This document shows, piece by piece, positions 26,744 to 34,964 of a DNA stretch of 64,000 nucleotides; position 1 is the stretch's first letter; each line of letters begins with the position of its first letter. Source of the stretch: Pedobacter sp. W3I1 (GTDB taxonomy: Bacteria; Bacteroidota; Bacteroidia; Sphingobacteriales; Sphingobacteriaceae); NCBI RefSeq assembly GCF_030816015.1, contig NZ_JAUSXN010000001.1, positions 3,596,001 to 3,660,000 on the forward strand, read 5' to 3'. The translations under genes were made by a program, and so were the position numbers. The notes below the pieces were generated by a model. The model had not been told where the DNA came from. It did not search any database and saw nothing but the letters and a program-made list of their open reading frames with translations.

Positions 26744-27533
26744 GCTGTGCTTCTTTTAAAAATATAGTTGAATGAGCTAATCTGGTAGTAAGGAAATGTG
26801 TATAAGCATTGCGATGTTCCACTTTGCTTTCAAAATTCGTTTCGCCTTCCAGCCAGTCATCAGGAATTAAATTAATAACCGCTTCTATTTTTTCGCGACT
26901 AAGTAGTTTACTAAACTCTTCATTTACAGTATCCAATTCAGTAGCCCAGGGTAACAATACATGGTCTTTTACCAAAAAGAAAGGTTTAATAGCCTGCTCT
27001 TCCCAATTTTGCCAGGAATGATGAAAATATAATGCAGCACCATGGTCTATTAACCAAAGTTCTTTATGCCACAGTAACATATTGGTGTTTCTGCAGGTAC
27101 GGTCCATGTTGGTTAAAAAACAATCAAGCCATACAATCTGCGAAGCAAGTTTGGCATCCACCGTAGTTACCGTTGGATCGAATGTTATTGCTCCAGATAG
27201 ATAGTGCAACGCCAAATTTAAGCCAACGCTGGCCTTTAGCAGATCCTGGATTTCTTCGTCTGGCTCTGTTCTCCCAAAAGCTTCATCTAAATTGGCAAAA
27301 ACCAATTCAGGTACACGTAAACCTAAATAGCGGGCTATTTCACCGCCAATTAATTCAGCAATTAAAGCCCTGGTACCTTGTCCTGCTCCTCTAAATTTCA
27401 GTACATATAAAAAGTTATCATCAGCCTCAGCAATAGCGGGCATAGAGCCACCCTCGCGTAAAGGCGTAACATACCTGGTTACATTTACCGTTCTAAGTTG
27501 TAAATCGTTCATATCTGCAGATAGAATGGCCAT
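26721..27533 (-). CDS. HipA-like kinase family protein
   Basis: 270 residues (263 if MNDLQLRTV at 27512 is used). It resembles the kinase part of HipA: ADDNFLYVLKFRGAGQGTRALIAELIGGEIARYLG (Lys and helix region) and WLDCFLTNMDRTCRNTNMLLW with LWLIDHGAALYFHH as catalytic and metal-binding loops (D, N, DHG in place of DFG). The length is shorter than classical HipA because the N-terminal subdomain is missing. No HipB-like HTH gene is adjacent; DUF3037 follows instead. Protein kinase activity is inferred only. Confidence 0.82.
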   Translation of the reverse strand: MAILSADMNDLQLRTVNVTRYVTPLREGGSMPAIAEADDNFLYVLKFRGAGQGTRALIAELIGGEIARYLGLRVPELVFANLDEAFGRTEPDEEIQDLLKASVGLNLALHYLSGAITFDPTVTTVDAKLASQIVWLDCFLTNMDRTCRNTNMLLWHKELWLIDHGAALYFHHSWQNWEEQAIKPFFLVKDHVLLPWATELDTVNEEFSKLLSREKIEAVINLIPDDWLEGETNFESKVEHRNAYTHFLTTRLAHSTIFLKEAQHAREILI

Positions 27534-27566
27534 TTATTTTATTTAGGCACAATTCTAAACTTGCTG

Positions 27567-27574
27567 CAAATTTA
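27567..27574 (-). promoter_or_regulatory. -7 promoter element TAAATTTG of the HipA-like/DUF3037 pair
   Basis: Exact TAnnTTTG on the minus strand, about 33 nt upstream of ATG 27533. Confidence 0.5.
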
Positions 27575-27726
27575 GCAGAATTCCAACAATAAATTGGTCA
27601 AAGTTTAGTCGTAAAGATCCTGATGAAATCTAGCGATCAACCGTTAAAAAGTAATAGCTTTTTTTTGAAGCGCAAAGCCTGCAACCATTAGCAAGGTTCA
27701 GTCTTGATGGCTTGGACCCGTATTTT

Positions 27727-27758
27727 AGTCTGAAGTCCAAAGTCTGAAGTCCAAAGTC
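27727..27758. repeat. Tandem 14-bp direct repeat in a gene-free stretch
   Basis: AGTCTGAAGTCCAA occurs twice in tandem, plus four more bases. It lies in 27534-27986, where I see no gene. The only other structure is a GC-rich bulged hairpin near 27858-27879. Confidence 0.6.
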
Positions 27759-27986
27759 GGTAGTATTGAGTCAATTGTTGAGAGTAGACTGCCTACTGCA
27801 AGGAAAACTGACATAATAGCAAAAACCTGAGTAAGCTAAACCCGACCATAGTGAAATGCCCTCGATTTTTCATCGGGGCAGAAACGGGGGCGGAACTACC
27901 TTAAGCTAAGAACCACTGAAATTGCTTTCCAAATCATAGAGATGATCATTTATAGTTAACCATTTCCTGTGCATACGGTAACCCAG

Positions 27987-28175
27987 CTATTCATGCCCTA
28001 AATAAGCATTTCCAGCAGGAGTCATGGATGATGACCATTGTACCGAATCCCGGTTAATTTTAATCAGGCCCATGCTTTCTAATTCTTCATACTCTTCTTC
28101 CATCCCACCTAAAACCGAAGAACTAACCTGTTGATTGATTACCTCAAGTAGAGATATGATTTCTGATCTTTCCAT
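27987..28175 (-). CDS. Small protein of unknown function
   Basis: 62 residues, acidic, with a predicted helical middle (EEEYEELESMGLIKINRDSVQW) that loosely recalls the end of a winged-helix domain ('GLIK' then a strand). I cannot assign a family. It is divergent from a membrane protein gene, and the 100 bp between them contains a perfect 10-bp inverted repeat (28217-28244), which suggests a regulated pair. Confidence 0.55.
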   Translation of the reverse strand: MERSEIISLLEVINQQVSSSVLGGMEEEYEELESMGLIKINRDSVQWSSSMTPAGNAYLGHE

Positions 28176-28216
28176 AATAAATAATTAGATATGTTTTAAT
28201 TAACATAAATATAATC

Positions 28217-28244
28217 AAAATGTTTATCGCTTAATAAACATTTT
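28217..28244. promoter_or_regulatory. Perfect inverted repeat, probable operator between divergent genes
   Basis: AAAATGTTTA (28217-28226) and TAAACATTTT (28235-28244) with an 8-bp spacer. A -7-like TATATTTA (minus strand, 28206-28213) lies beside it, so a bound protein would cover the -33 to spacer region of the 62-residue gene's promoter. The arms share TGTTTA/TAAACA with the inverted repeat upstream of carH. Confidence 0.55.
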
Positions 28245-28284
28245 CAATGGTTTAAGGTTGTATTGATACCCCAATTTGATTACT

Positions 28285-28665
28285 ATGGAAACACACCTCT
28301 ATTACCTCTTTATTATAGCTTTGCCTGTAGCTTGCATAGCCTGGACAGTTACCAAAGAAGAAATTTTCAAAGAGGCGCGTGAATTCTGTATAGACCGTTC
28401 TAAAAACTGCAATCAGCTGGCGAAAAGAAAATTCTTTTATGTATTTACATGCGAATACTGCTTTAGCCATTATGTAACCCTGATTCTGCTTTTTATTACA
28501 AAATTCACTTTAATTTACCCGGATTGGCGTGGCTACATTATTTCTTTTTTTTCGATAGTATGGATTGCAAATGTTTATATGAGCCTATACAACATTATCC
28601 GTATCGATTTGAAAAAGGAAAAGATCAAAGTTCAGAAAGAAGAATCAACACTTAAAAACGATTGA
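28285..28665 (+). CDS. Small membrane protein with CxxC motif, function unknown
   Basis: 126 residues from ATG 28285 (the frame also opens at a TTG 28276). It has about three hydrophobic segments: YYLFIIALPVACIAW, VTLILLFITKFTLIY and IISFFSIVWIANVYMSLYNI. Between the first two are FCIDRSKNCNQ and FTCEYCFSHYVT; the C-x-x-C-x-S-x-(aromatic) motif at a membrane boundary recalls DUF1360-type proteins, but the match is weak. The C-terminus is strongly basic. Confidence 0.65.
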   Translation: METHLYYLFIIALPVACIAWTVTKEEIFKEAREFCIDRSKNCNQLAKRKFFYVFTCEYCFSHYVTLILLFITKFTLIYPDWRGYIISFFSIVWIANVYMSLYNIIRIDLKKEKIKVQKEESTLKND

Positions 28666-28710
28666 AACCATTTGTAATGGCAGCTGTTTTTAAGGTATAA
28701 TCTGATATTT

Positions 28711-28914
28711 ATGCCATCGTCAGTGATCAAATATTTTAGTTATGATGCTGCTACCGAAGCATTGAAAATCACCTTTGTAACCGATATGGTTTACCTCTAT
28801 AAAAATGTTCCTGAACGCATGTATAAAATGTTAAAGGCTTCGGGATCGAAAGGAAGATATTTTAACCGCCACATAAAAGATAAATTTAAATTCCAGAAAC
28901 TGGAGGAGGAATAA
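28711..28914 (+). CDS. KTSC domain protein
   Basis: 67 residues covering one KTSC domain: SSVIKYFSYDAATEALKITF, VYLYKNVPERMYKMLKA, then SGSKGRYFNRHIKDKFKF in the position of the family's Lys-Thr-Ser-Cys-like tail. The domain is associated with nucleic acid-binding proteins, but its function is unproven. A purine-rich GGAGGAG at the end of this gene lies about 8 nt before the ATG of the following Nei/Fpg gene, separated by one base from this stop, so the two are coupled. Confidence 0.85.
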   Translation: MPSSVIKYFSYDAATEALKITFVTDMVYLYKNVPERMYKMLKASGSKGRYFNRHIKDKFKFQKLEEE

Positions 28915-28915
28915 T

Positions 28916-29650
28916 ATGCCCGAAGGCCCGTCTATCGTAATATTAAAAGAGTTAATTAAGGAGTTACATTTGGGGAAACCTGAGGTATTGGAGGTAACAG
29001 GCTATGTAAAAAACCTCGATAAAGATAGATTGCTCCACAAAAAAATTCAGGATTTCAAAAGTTGGGGAAAACATTTCCTGATTTGTTTTAGTGATTTCAC
29101 AATACGGATCCATTTTATGCTGTTTGGCAGCTATTCAATTAACGAGCGCAAAAAAGCACCATTACAACTAGGGCTTATATTTAAAAAAGATGAACTAAAC
29201 TTTTATACCTGTAAAGTAGATTTGCTAGAGGGAAATGTTAATGAACTTTACAACTGGGAAAACGACGTCATGGCCGACGAATGGAATGGCCAAGCAGCTC
29301 TAAAAAAATTAAAAGAAATGCCAGATGCTATGGTTTGCGATGTATTGCTCGATCAGCAGATTTTTAGTGGTGTAGGCAATATTATTAAAAATGAAGTTTT
29401 ATATCGCATCCGAATACATCCCTTAACTAAAATAGGGAATTTATCTCCGGCAAAACTGCAATCGCTGGTTAAAGAAGCCAGAAACTATAGCTTCGACTTT
29501 TTAAAATGGAAAAAAGAATATACTTTAAGCAAACATTGGGAAATTTATAACCAAAAGGAATGCCCGCTTCATCATATAATTGAGAAAAAGGAATTGGGCA
29601 AAACCCACCGGCAAACCTATTATTGCAACCAATGCCAAAAACTATATTAA
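28916..29650 (+). CDS. Fpg/Nei family DNA glycosylase
   Basis: 244 residues. MPEGPS at the N-terminus gives the catalytic Pro2 and Glu3; a beta-clamp Lys lies in FKSWGKHFLICF. The H2TH region is VLLDQQIFSGVGNIIKNEVLY. The C-terminal zinc finger reads CPLHH...YYCNQCQ, so the second ligand is His where most members have Cys (CxxH...CxxC). It would excise oxidised bases and cut the strand. It is closer to Nei-like than to MutM by length; exact substrate unknown. Confidence 0.9.
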   Translation: MPEGPSIVILKELIKELHLGKPEVLEVTGYVKNLDKDRLLHKKIQDFKSWGKHFLICFSDFTIRIHFMLFGSYSINERKKAPLQLGLIFKKDELNFYTCKVDLLEGNVNELYNWENDVMADEWNGQAALKKLKEMPDAMVCDVLLDQQIFSGVGNIIKNEVLYRIRIHPLTKIGNLSPAKLQSLVKEARNYSFDFLKWKKEYTLSKHWEIYNQKECPLHHIIEKKELGKTHRQTYYCNQCQKLY

Positions 29651-29808
29651 TAGGTGAAAAATATTTTCCTACTCAAAAATTCCATTCAAAAAACATAAAC
29701 TACTAAAAATTAATAGTTTACTTTATTGCATCACTTTTTTCCGAACACTGAACTATAATCTTAAAGTAAAAGAAATGATAAACTTTTAGGATTTTTGTAA
29801 ACTAGTCT

Positions 29809-29876
29809 TATATTTGTCCTCGAGAGCGTTAATTTAGATACGGGTATATGGCTTAGGCTGTATGCCCGTTTTTTGT
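29809..29876 (+). ncRNA. Possible small RNA: promoter element followed by intrinsic terminator
   Basis: TATATTTG (29809-29816) is followed about 24 nt later by a hairpin (acgggtata 29840-29848; tatgcccgt 29861-29869, one G-U pair) and a run of six T. The implied transcript is about 55 nt, contains no ORF and is antisense to the 3' end of idi. The hairpin might instead only terminate read-through from the glycosylase gene 190 bp upstream. Confidence 0.35.
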
Positions 29877-30395
29877 TTTAGCAGTTGATGCATGCGCTAC
29901 AACCTGATCTAAACAAATTCTTAACCAGGGTGTATAGGCGCCTGGATTAACAGCAATATCTTGTGTCAACGTTTCCAAATCCATATACTTAAAGGTTTCT
30001 ACTTCATCATGGTTTATAACTGGTAATTTATCACTCATACCAAAAAAAACGTGATCTATCTCATGTTCCGTTAAGCCATCTTCAAATATTGCTTTATAGG
30101 TAAATTTAAACAGATAGTTCAATTCGCAATCCATCCCCATTTCTTCCATCAATCTCCTTTTTGCTGCGTGGATATTACTTTCTCCAATCCGGGGATGACT
30201 GCAACAGGTATTCGTCCATAAGCCCCCTGAATGATATTTACTTAGTGCTCTTTGTTGCAGCAACAATTCGCGTTTAGAATTAAAAATAAAAACAGAAAAG
30301 GCACGGTGTAATACACCTTTTTCGTGTGCTTCCATTTTATCCATCTGCCCTTTCGGCACATCCTCCTGGTCAACCAGAATAACTTGCTCTTCCAT
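29853..30395 (-). CDS. idi: Isopentenyl-diphosphate delta-isomerase, type I
   Basis: 180 residues. Interconverts IPP and DMAPP. NUDIX-like fold with the catalytic Cys in WTNTCCSHPRIGE and Glu in TEHEIDHVFFG; metal site residues lie in HRAFSVFIF and KRRLMEEMGM. The ATG follows the crtB stop directly (no gap), so it is translated with phytoene synthase and feeds it C5 units. IspD, of the MEP pathway, lies at 47.6 kb. Confidence 0.96.
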   Translation of the reverse strand: MEEQVILVDQEDVPKGQMDKMEAHEKGVLHRAFSVFIFNSKRELLLQQRALSKYHSGGLWTNTCCSHPRIGESNIHAAKRRLMEEMGMDCELNYLFKFTYKAIFEDGLTEHEIDHVFFGMSDKLPVINHDEVETFKYMDLETLTQDIAVNPGAYTPWLRICLDQVVAHASTAKTKNGHTA

Positions 30396-31232
30396 TCAAA
30401 TTACATTTAACTTATTACGGATAAGCGAATCAAACATTAAACCAACTTTATGGGTGTTTGAAATTCTTATCCTTTCAGTCATAATTTTTTCAGCACTTAA
30501 ACGCTTTATCTTGGCGAATAATTTTTTATAATAGATATAAGACAAATATACCCCATTTCTGGAAGCTGTAGGCAACAGCTTAATACCGGTTAATGCGATA
30601 GCAAATTCTGTTTCAATTTCTTCTTCAATTTCTTTTTTCTGATGATCGCAGAAAAGTGCTAGATTAACATTGGGAAAATAATTACGGCTAAGGGTTTGAT
30701 GATCGGCTTTAACATCCCTCAAAAAATTAACCTTCTGAAATGCAGAACCCAATTTCATGGCATAAGGTTTCAATTGTTCGTAATCTGCACCGCTGCCATG
30801 GGTAAAAACTTTTAAGCACATCAACCCTACTACTTCTGCAGAACCTAAAATGTATTCGTTGTAAAGTTCGGGCGTATATTTTTGGGTAGAAAGATCCATC
30901 TCCATACTTCTGAGAAAAAGAACAATCAGCTCCTGATCTATCTGGTATTGATTTACAACCCTTTGAAATGAATTTAAGATGGGGTTTAAACTAATGCCCA
31001 GGTTAATGGCTTCGAAAGTATCCTCCTTAAATTTATCCAATAAAAAATTCTTGTCATAATGATGGAAGCTATCTACAATTTCATCTGCTAAACGTACAAA
31101 GCCATAAATAGCATGTATGGGTTGGCGCAGTTCTTTACCAAGAAAATAAATACCATAAGAAAAGCTGGTACTATACAACTTAGTGGTAAGCCGGCTACAA
31201 TCGGCAGATAGTTGATCAAAAATTTCTTTCAT
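30396..31232 (-). CDS. crtB: Phytoene/squalene synthase family protein, probable phytoene synthase
   Basis: 278 residues from ATG 31232 (start MKEIFDQLSADCSRLTTK as in Bacteroidota CrtB). Aspartate-rich motifs FVRLADEIVDSFHHYD and NFLRDVKADHQTLSRNYFP bind the two prenyl diphosphates; GSAEVVGLMCLKVF is also conserved. It condenses two GGPP to phytoene, the first carotenoid step. It overlaps the carH gene by 17 bp and abuts idi. The desaturase crtI is not in the window. Confidence 0.92.
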   Translation of the reverse strand: MKEIFDQLSADCSRLTTKLYSTSFSYGIYFLGKELRQPIHAIYGFVRLADEIVDSFHHYDKNFLLDKFKEDTFEAINLGISLNPILNSFQRVVNQYQIDQELIVLFLRSMEMDLSTQKYTPELYNEYILGSAEVVGLMCLKVFTHGSGADYEQLKPYAMKLGSAFQKVNFLRDVKADHQTLSRNYFPNVNLALFCDHQKKEIEEEIETEFAIALTGIKLLPTASRNGVYLSYIYYKKLFAKIKRLSAEKIMTERIRISNTHKVGLMFDSLIRNKLNVI

Positions 31233-32121
31233 GTAAAACAGGGTATTGTATTGTTTTTTCAAATTCGTCGAGTGTTTTAAACCAGTTGATGTGATCGATA
31301 TTGTTTAGTTTACCGATAACCTGACCATTTCCGGCAAGATGGATTTTAGCGGATGAGCATATTTCAGATAATTCATCTATGTATTTTTGTGCTGCAGGCG
31401 CCAATCTGGATTTTATCATAAAAAGCAAAACATGGTCTACATTCAATGTCGAAAATACACGCTTAATAGAATCCAGCGGAACTTTGCTTCCTAAAAAAAT
31501 AACTTGGTGATGATGCATCCTCAGCATATAACTGGCAAAAAGCAGCCCAATTTCGTGATCCTCGTCTTCTGGCAAAAAAAGCAGCCAACTTTTGCCAGCA
31601 TGCCTTGTTAACGGAAGACTATCGATATGGGTAAATAATTTTTGACGGATAATGTTTGATAGAAAATGCTCGTGAGCGGGACAAATATCGTCTTTTTGCC
31701 ACATTAACCCCAAACGAACCAACAATGGATACATAATTTTCCGGTAGCAATCAGAAAGTCCCAACTGATCAATACCTTGATCAATTAAATGATTAAAAGC
31801 GTGCTCATCGAAAGCTAAACCATACCGGATAAGTTGTGAAACATAATAGTCATCTTGCTTATCATCAGAAGGATAAGAAAATTGCTGATCGAGGAGTTTA
31901 TCAATCGCCTCATCTGAGAGGCTGCAGATTTTAGAAATTTTTAAGCCGCTTTTATTTAAACTTACAATGTTTAATAGTTTTCTGAGCTGCTTATCATCAT
32001 ATAAACGCGTATTGCCTTCAGATCGCATCGGACTCAGCGCATTGTACCGTTGTTCCCAGATCCTGATGGTATGGGAATGAATGCCCGAAAGCTGTTCAAG
32101 ATCTGAAATGGAGTAAATCAT
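31216..32121 (-). CDS. MerR-type regulator with B12-binding domain, CarH/LitR-like photosensor
   Basis: 301 residues from ATG 32121 (MIYSISDLEQLSGIHSHTIRIWEQRYNAL is the MerR helix-turn-helix; the longer TTG frame covers the promoter). The C-terminal half has W-x9-EH (MWQKDDICPAHEHFLS), the CarH signature, and DEDHEIG matching the (E/D)xHxxG cobalamin motif with its ligand His. CarH proteins bind adenosylcobalamin in the dark, repress carotenoid genes and are released by light. The first gene of an overlapping carH-crtB-idi operon, it probably represses itself. Confidence 0.9.
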   Translation of the reverse strand: MIYSISDLEQLSGIHSHTIRIWEQRYNALSPMRSEGNTRLYDDKQLRKLLNIVSLNKSGLKISKICSLSDEAIDKLLDQQFSYPSDDKQDDYYVSQLIRYGLAFDEHAFNHLIDQGIDQLGLSDCYRKIMYPLLVRLGLMWQKDDICPAHEHFLSNIIRQKLFTHIDSLPLTRHAGKSWLLFLPEDEDHEIGLLFASYMLRMHHHQVIFLGSKVPLDSIKRVFSTLNVDHVLLFMIKSRLAPAAQKYIDELSEICSSAKIHLAGNGQVIGKLNNIDHINWFKTLDEFEKTIQYPVLHERNF

Positions 32122-32123
32122 TA

Positions 32124-32159
32124 TTTTGTTTAAATATATTAAATAAAATCTAAACAAAA
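32124..32159 (-). promoter_or_regulatory. carH promoter/operator with 9-bp inverted repeat
   Basis: TTTTGTTTA (32124-32132) and TAAACAAAA (32151-32159) flank an 18-bp AT-rich spacer. A -33-like TTTG and a -7-like TATATTTA lie within it, so binding here would block initiation just before ATG 32121. CarH binding is inference. Confidence 0.5.
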
Positions 32160-32320
32160 AAAAATAAGAAAAAGTTTTTTACTAAACGTGCAACCGATGT
32201 ATTGTCGGATATTTCGGTGTTGATGGTTTAATTTAGGCCATATACATTAAATGGTCCTATTAAAACATAGTAAACTGAACCGTAGGTTACGGTTAAATTA
32301 GAAAAGAGTGAAGCGATATA

Positions 32321-32596
32321 TTAAAATGCTTTTTCGGTAAGTAATACACCTTTTTCACCATTACCTGTTTCTATGGTATGTACGTGTTTGTACGAATGGC
32401 TTAAGAAATCGTAGCCATGCTCCCTTTGTTTAATAGCCACTGTGCTTACCGGATAATTTAAGTTAGTTTGCATGCACTGCAAACTGCCGTTGGCCAGCAG
32501 AAGAAAATCACAGTCGTAACCTTGCTCCTGCAGTTCAATAACCTTTTTGGTAATAGATACGTTTAATCTGTTGGTGGTGCGGATTCTATTTTTCAT
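32321..32596 (-). CDS. Small protein of unknown function
   Basis: 91 residues, soluble. The layout ITKKVIELQEQGYDCDFLLL...GSLQCMQ recalls the Bacteroidota family of about 100 residues with a 'GYxxDF' motif that is often mislabelled phosphoribosylpyrophosphate synthetase; there is no PRPP loop here. A basic N-terminus (KNRIRTTNRLN) precedes it. It lies between carH and the LytTR regulator, monocistronic. Confidence 0.6.
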   Translation of the reverse strand: MKNRIRTTNRLNVSITKKVIELQEQGYDCDFLLLANGSLQCMQTNLNYPVSTVAIKQREHGYDFLSHSYKHVHTIETGNGEKGVLLTEKAF

Positions 32597-32884
32597 GGGA
32601 TATTGTTTTAGGTAATAGGGATAATTATTTTGGTTATTAAATACATCTATTACTAACTACGATTCAAAATGCAATATATTGTTATACAAGCAATTAAATT
32701 ATTTTGTTTTATTTATTTCGCAAAAAAAATCATTGTCGATTTTTGCTAATCATGTTTCTTGCAGGAAAAAAACATATACGTATCATATTTACTACAAAAA
32801 CCGACTAAACATCATTACAGGCCTAAAATAATTTCTTTATTTAAAAAGCAACCTATAATTTCGCTTAACCTTAAAACACACCTA

Positions 32885-33625
32885 ATGAAATTAACATGTA
32901 TCGTAATTGATGACGACATTCACGCCGTCAACGGTATAAAATCATACATCAATAATCTCACAAACATTCATTTAATAAAATCATATACCGATCCGTTACA
33001 GGCATTAAACGAAATTACAGCAGGAGATCACGTTGACATTGTTTTTATAGATGTTGATATGCCTATGATTTCAGGATTAGAACTATCAAAGGCAATCAGA
33101 CATAAAACGAACAAATTAATTTTTACCACATCCCATTCTAAATATGCCTATGAAGCTTTTGAAATGAATGCAAATGCTTATTTATTAAAACCATATACCT
33201 TTGCCCGTTTCGCGGAGACCATCAACAGGTTATTTCCCCATAGCCCCGGCTTACCAAATGTTAGTATTAGGCAAGAGGATGACTATTTCTTTGTGAGGAA
33301 TAAAAATGAGAAGAACAATTTGATTAAAGTAAGGTATACCGATATCGTTGCGGTAGAAAGTCTGCAGAACTATGTCCGGATTTTTACCTTAAACGAAACG
33401 ATTGTATCATACATTGCCTTATCAGAGATAAAAATTATTTTAAAAGACTATCAGAATTTTGCCCAGGCACACCGCTCGTTTATTATCGCTAAAAACTACA
33501 TTGAAAAAGTAGAGGGTAATACCTTAAAAATGATCAATGATTTAACCATCAACATTGGAAATAGTTACCGGGAGAGCATACAGGATTACATCAAAGAGAA
33601 AACGATTAAAACTAATCGCTCTTAA
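32885..33625 (+). CDS. LytTR-family response regulator
   Basis: 246 residues from ATG 32885, where KLTCIVIDDDIHAV begins the receiver; a longer frame from 32759 adds a non-conserved 42 residues. The phosphoacceptor Asp lies in IVFIDVDMPMISG, with FTTSHS and LKPY as the later Thr/Lys. The LytTR DNA-binding domain (about 140-240) has the usual AVESLQNYVRIFT and QAHRSFIIAKNYIEKVEGN. The LytS-like kinase gene follows, so this is likely its cognate regulator. Confidence 0.92.
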   Translation: MKLTCIVIDDDIHAVNGIKSYINNLTNIHLIKSYTDPLQALNEITAGDHVDIVFIDVDMPMISGLELSKAIRHKTNKLIFTTSHSKYAYEAFEMNANAYLLKPYTFARFAETINRLFPHSPGLPNVSIRQEDDYFFVRNKNEKNNLIKVRYTDIVAVESLQNYVRIFTLNETIVSYIALSEIKIILKDYQNFAQAHRSFIIAKNYIEKVEGNTLKMINDLTINIGNSYRESIQDYIKEKTIKTNRS

Positions 33626-33719
33626 ACTAATTTTTTAGTATTTTCGTTATCTAACAATTAAACGCTTACGGTTTTATTGTTCAGCATACATACATAGCCG
33701 TTCCTCAATTAATTAGCCA

Positions 33720-34802
33720 ATGACGCTTATCGCTAAAAAAACCAAATTATACAAAATTTTAAGCTGGTTTCCCGACAAAAGACTTCACATTTTAAGTTGG
33801 ACCATATTCATATTTTACGAGGCCATAATCGTTGGCATCTTTGTTGGCAGATTCTCTACACTGAGCACTTATATTATTTTTTATAGTTTAAACATCGCTA
33901 CGTTTTATTTCCATGCGCACGTAATTTTGGCTTTTGCCCTAAAAAAAATTAAGGAAAGATGGTGGAAATTACCCCTGTTTATTTTACTCGAACTGGGCGC
34001 TTATTTAATACTAACGGTTTGTTTAGATTATATCGTAATTCACTACACGGATTATAATGGTCCTATTAAACTGATATTTAACGCGGCTTTTTTTGCTGCG
34101 CCGATTTATCGTGCCATATACTTTATGTGTTTTGCTACCAGTTACTATTTTCTCCTTAATTTTCTCGAAGAACGAAAAAAGATTGAAGACCTGGAAAAAC
34201 AACGGTTAAATAACATTATCCAAATAGCTAAATCAGAAAATGCCTTTTTAAAAGCACAAATACAGCCTCATCTGTTATTTAATACTTTAGATTTTATTTA
34301 TCAAAACGCTAAGGATTCTGCTCCGGTTGCTGCAGAAGCCATTCATTCTCTTGCAGAGATGATGCGCTATTCGGTTGACAGCAATAAGGATAAAGAATTT
34401 ATTTTGCTTGATGAGGAAATTAACCAGGTAGAAAACCTCATCAACCTGCATCAGCTTCGTAAAGATCACCATGTACAGCTCCGTTTCTGGTACGATGATG
34501 AAATACGTCACACTAAAATCATTCCTTTAGTATTAATCACTTTGGTAGAAAATATGTTTAAGCATGGCGAGCTGCTTACACCATCACATCCTGCTGAAGT
34601 GAGTTTGAGAATTGAAAATGGTCAACTTATTATAGAAACTTCAAACTTAATAAAGGCAGTTAAAGATAACTCAGGATTAAGTTCTGGAATGGAAAACATA
34701 AAGAAGCGTTTAGCTTACACCTACGGCAAAAATGCCAAATTCAACTACTTTGCTGATTCCAACCAGTATTTCAAAGTAATTTTGGTTATTATTGTTAAAT
34801 AG
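33720..34802 (+). CDS. LytS-type sensor histidine kinase
   Basis: 360 residues. Four hydrophobic segments between about 25 and 150 form a membrane sensor. A coiled region (LEERKKIEDLEKQRLN) leads to the His_kinase box QIQPHLLFNTLDFIYQNAKD with phospho-His, then an HATPase (VLITLVENMFKHGE N-box; SGLSSGMENIKKRLAYTYG). This domain set signals to LytTR regulators, and one lies on each side. The stimulus is unknown. Confidence 0.92.
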   Translation: MTLIAKKTKLYKILSWFPDKRLHILSWTIFIFYEAIIVGIFVGRFSTLSTYIIFYSLNIATFYFHAHVILAFALKKIKERWWKLPLFILLELGAYLILTVCLDYIVIHYTDYNGPIKLIFNAAFFAAPIYRAIYFMCFATSYYFLLNFLEERKKIEDLEKQRLNNIIQIAKSENAFLKAQIQPHLLFNTLDFIYQNAKDSAPVAAEAIHSLAEMMRYSVDSNKDKEFILLDEEINQVENLINLHQLRKDHHVQLRFWYDDEIRHTKIIPLVLITLVENMFKHGELLTPSHPAEVSLRIENGQLIIETSNLIKAVKDNSGLSSGMENIKKRLAYTYGKNAKFNYFADSNQYFKVILVIIVK

Positions 34803-34964
34803 GAAGCCTGCTTAATAATTTTAGCCAAAAATTTCAAATTACACAATAATCTCAAAAGAAAAGCTGATTTTCCTTGCCGAATACGTAAAAATCTGTTTCA
34901 AATGTATTTTTTTTTCCATTTTACTAGTTGAAATTGTAATTTGCATCCACTAAACCTATAAAAA

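Noticed and set aside
27727..27758. Possible CRISPR because of tandem 14-bp repeats
   Set aside because: Only two contiguous units, no spacers between them and no cas genes in the window.
27840..27900. GC-rich element near 27850 as a tRNA or structured RNA gene
   Set aside because: It has a short bulged hairpin only; no cloverleaf, no conserved T-loop and no promoter in the right place.
32321..32596. Phosphoribosylpyrophosphate synthetase
   Set aside because: Similar small proteins carry that label, but 91 residues without a PRPP-binding loop cannot be the enzyme.
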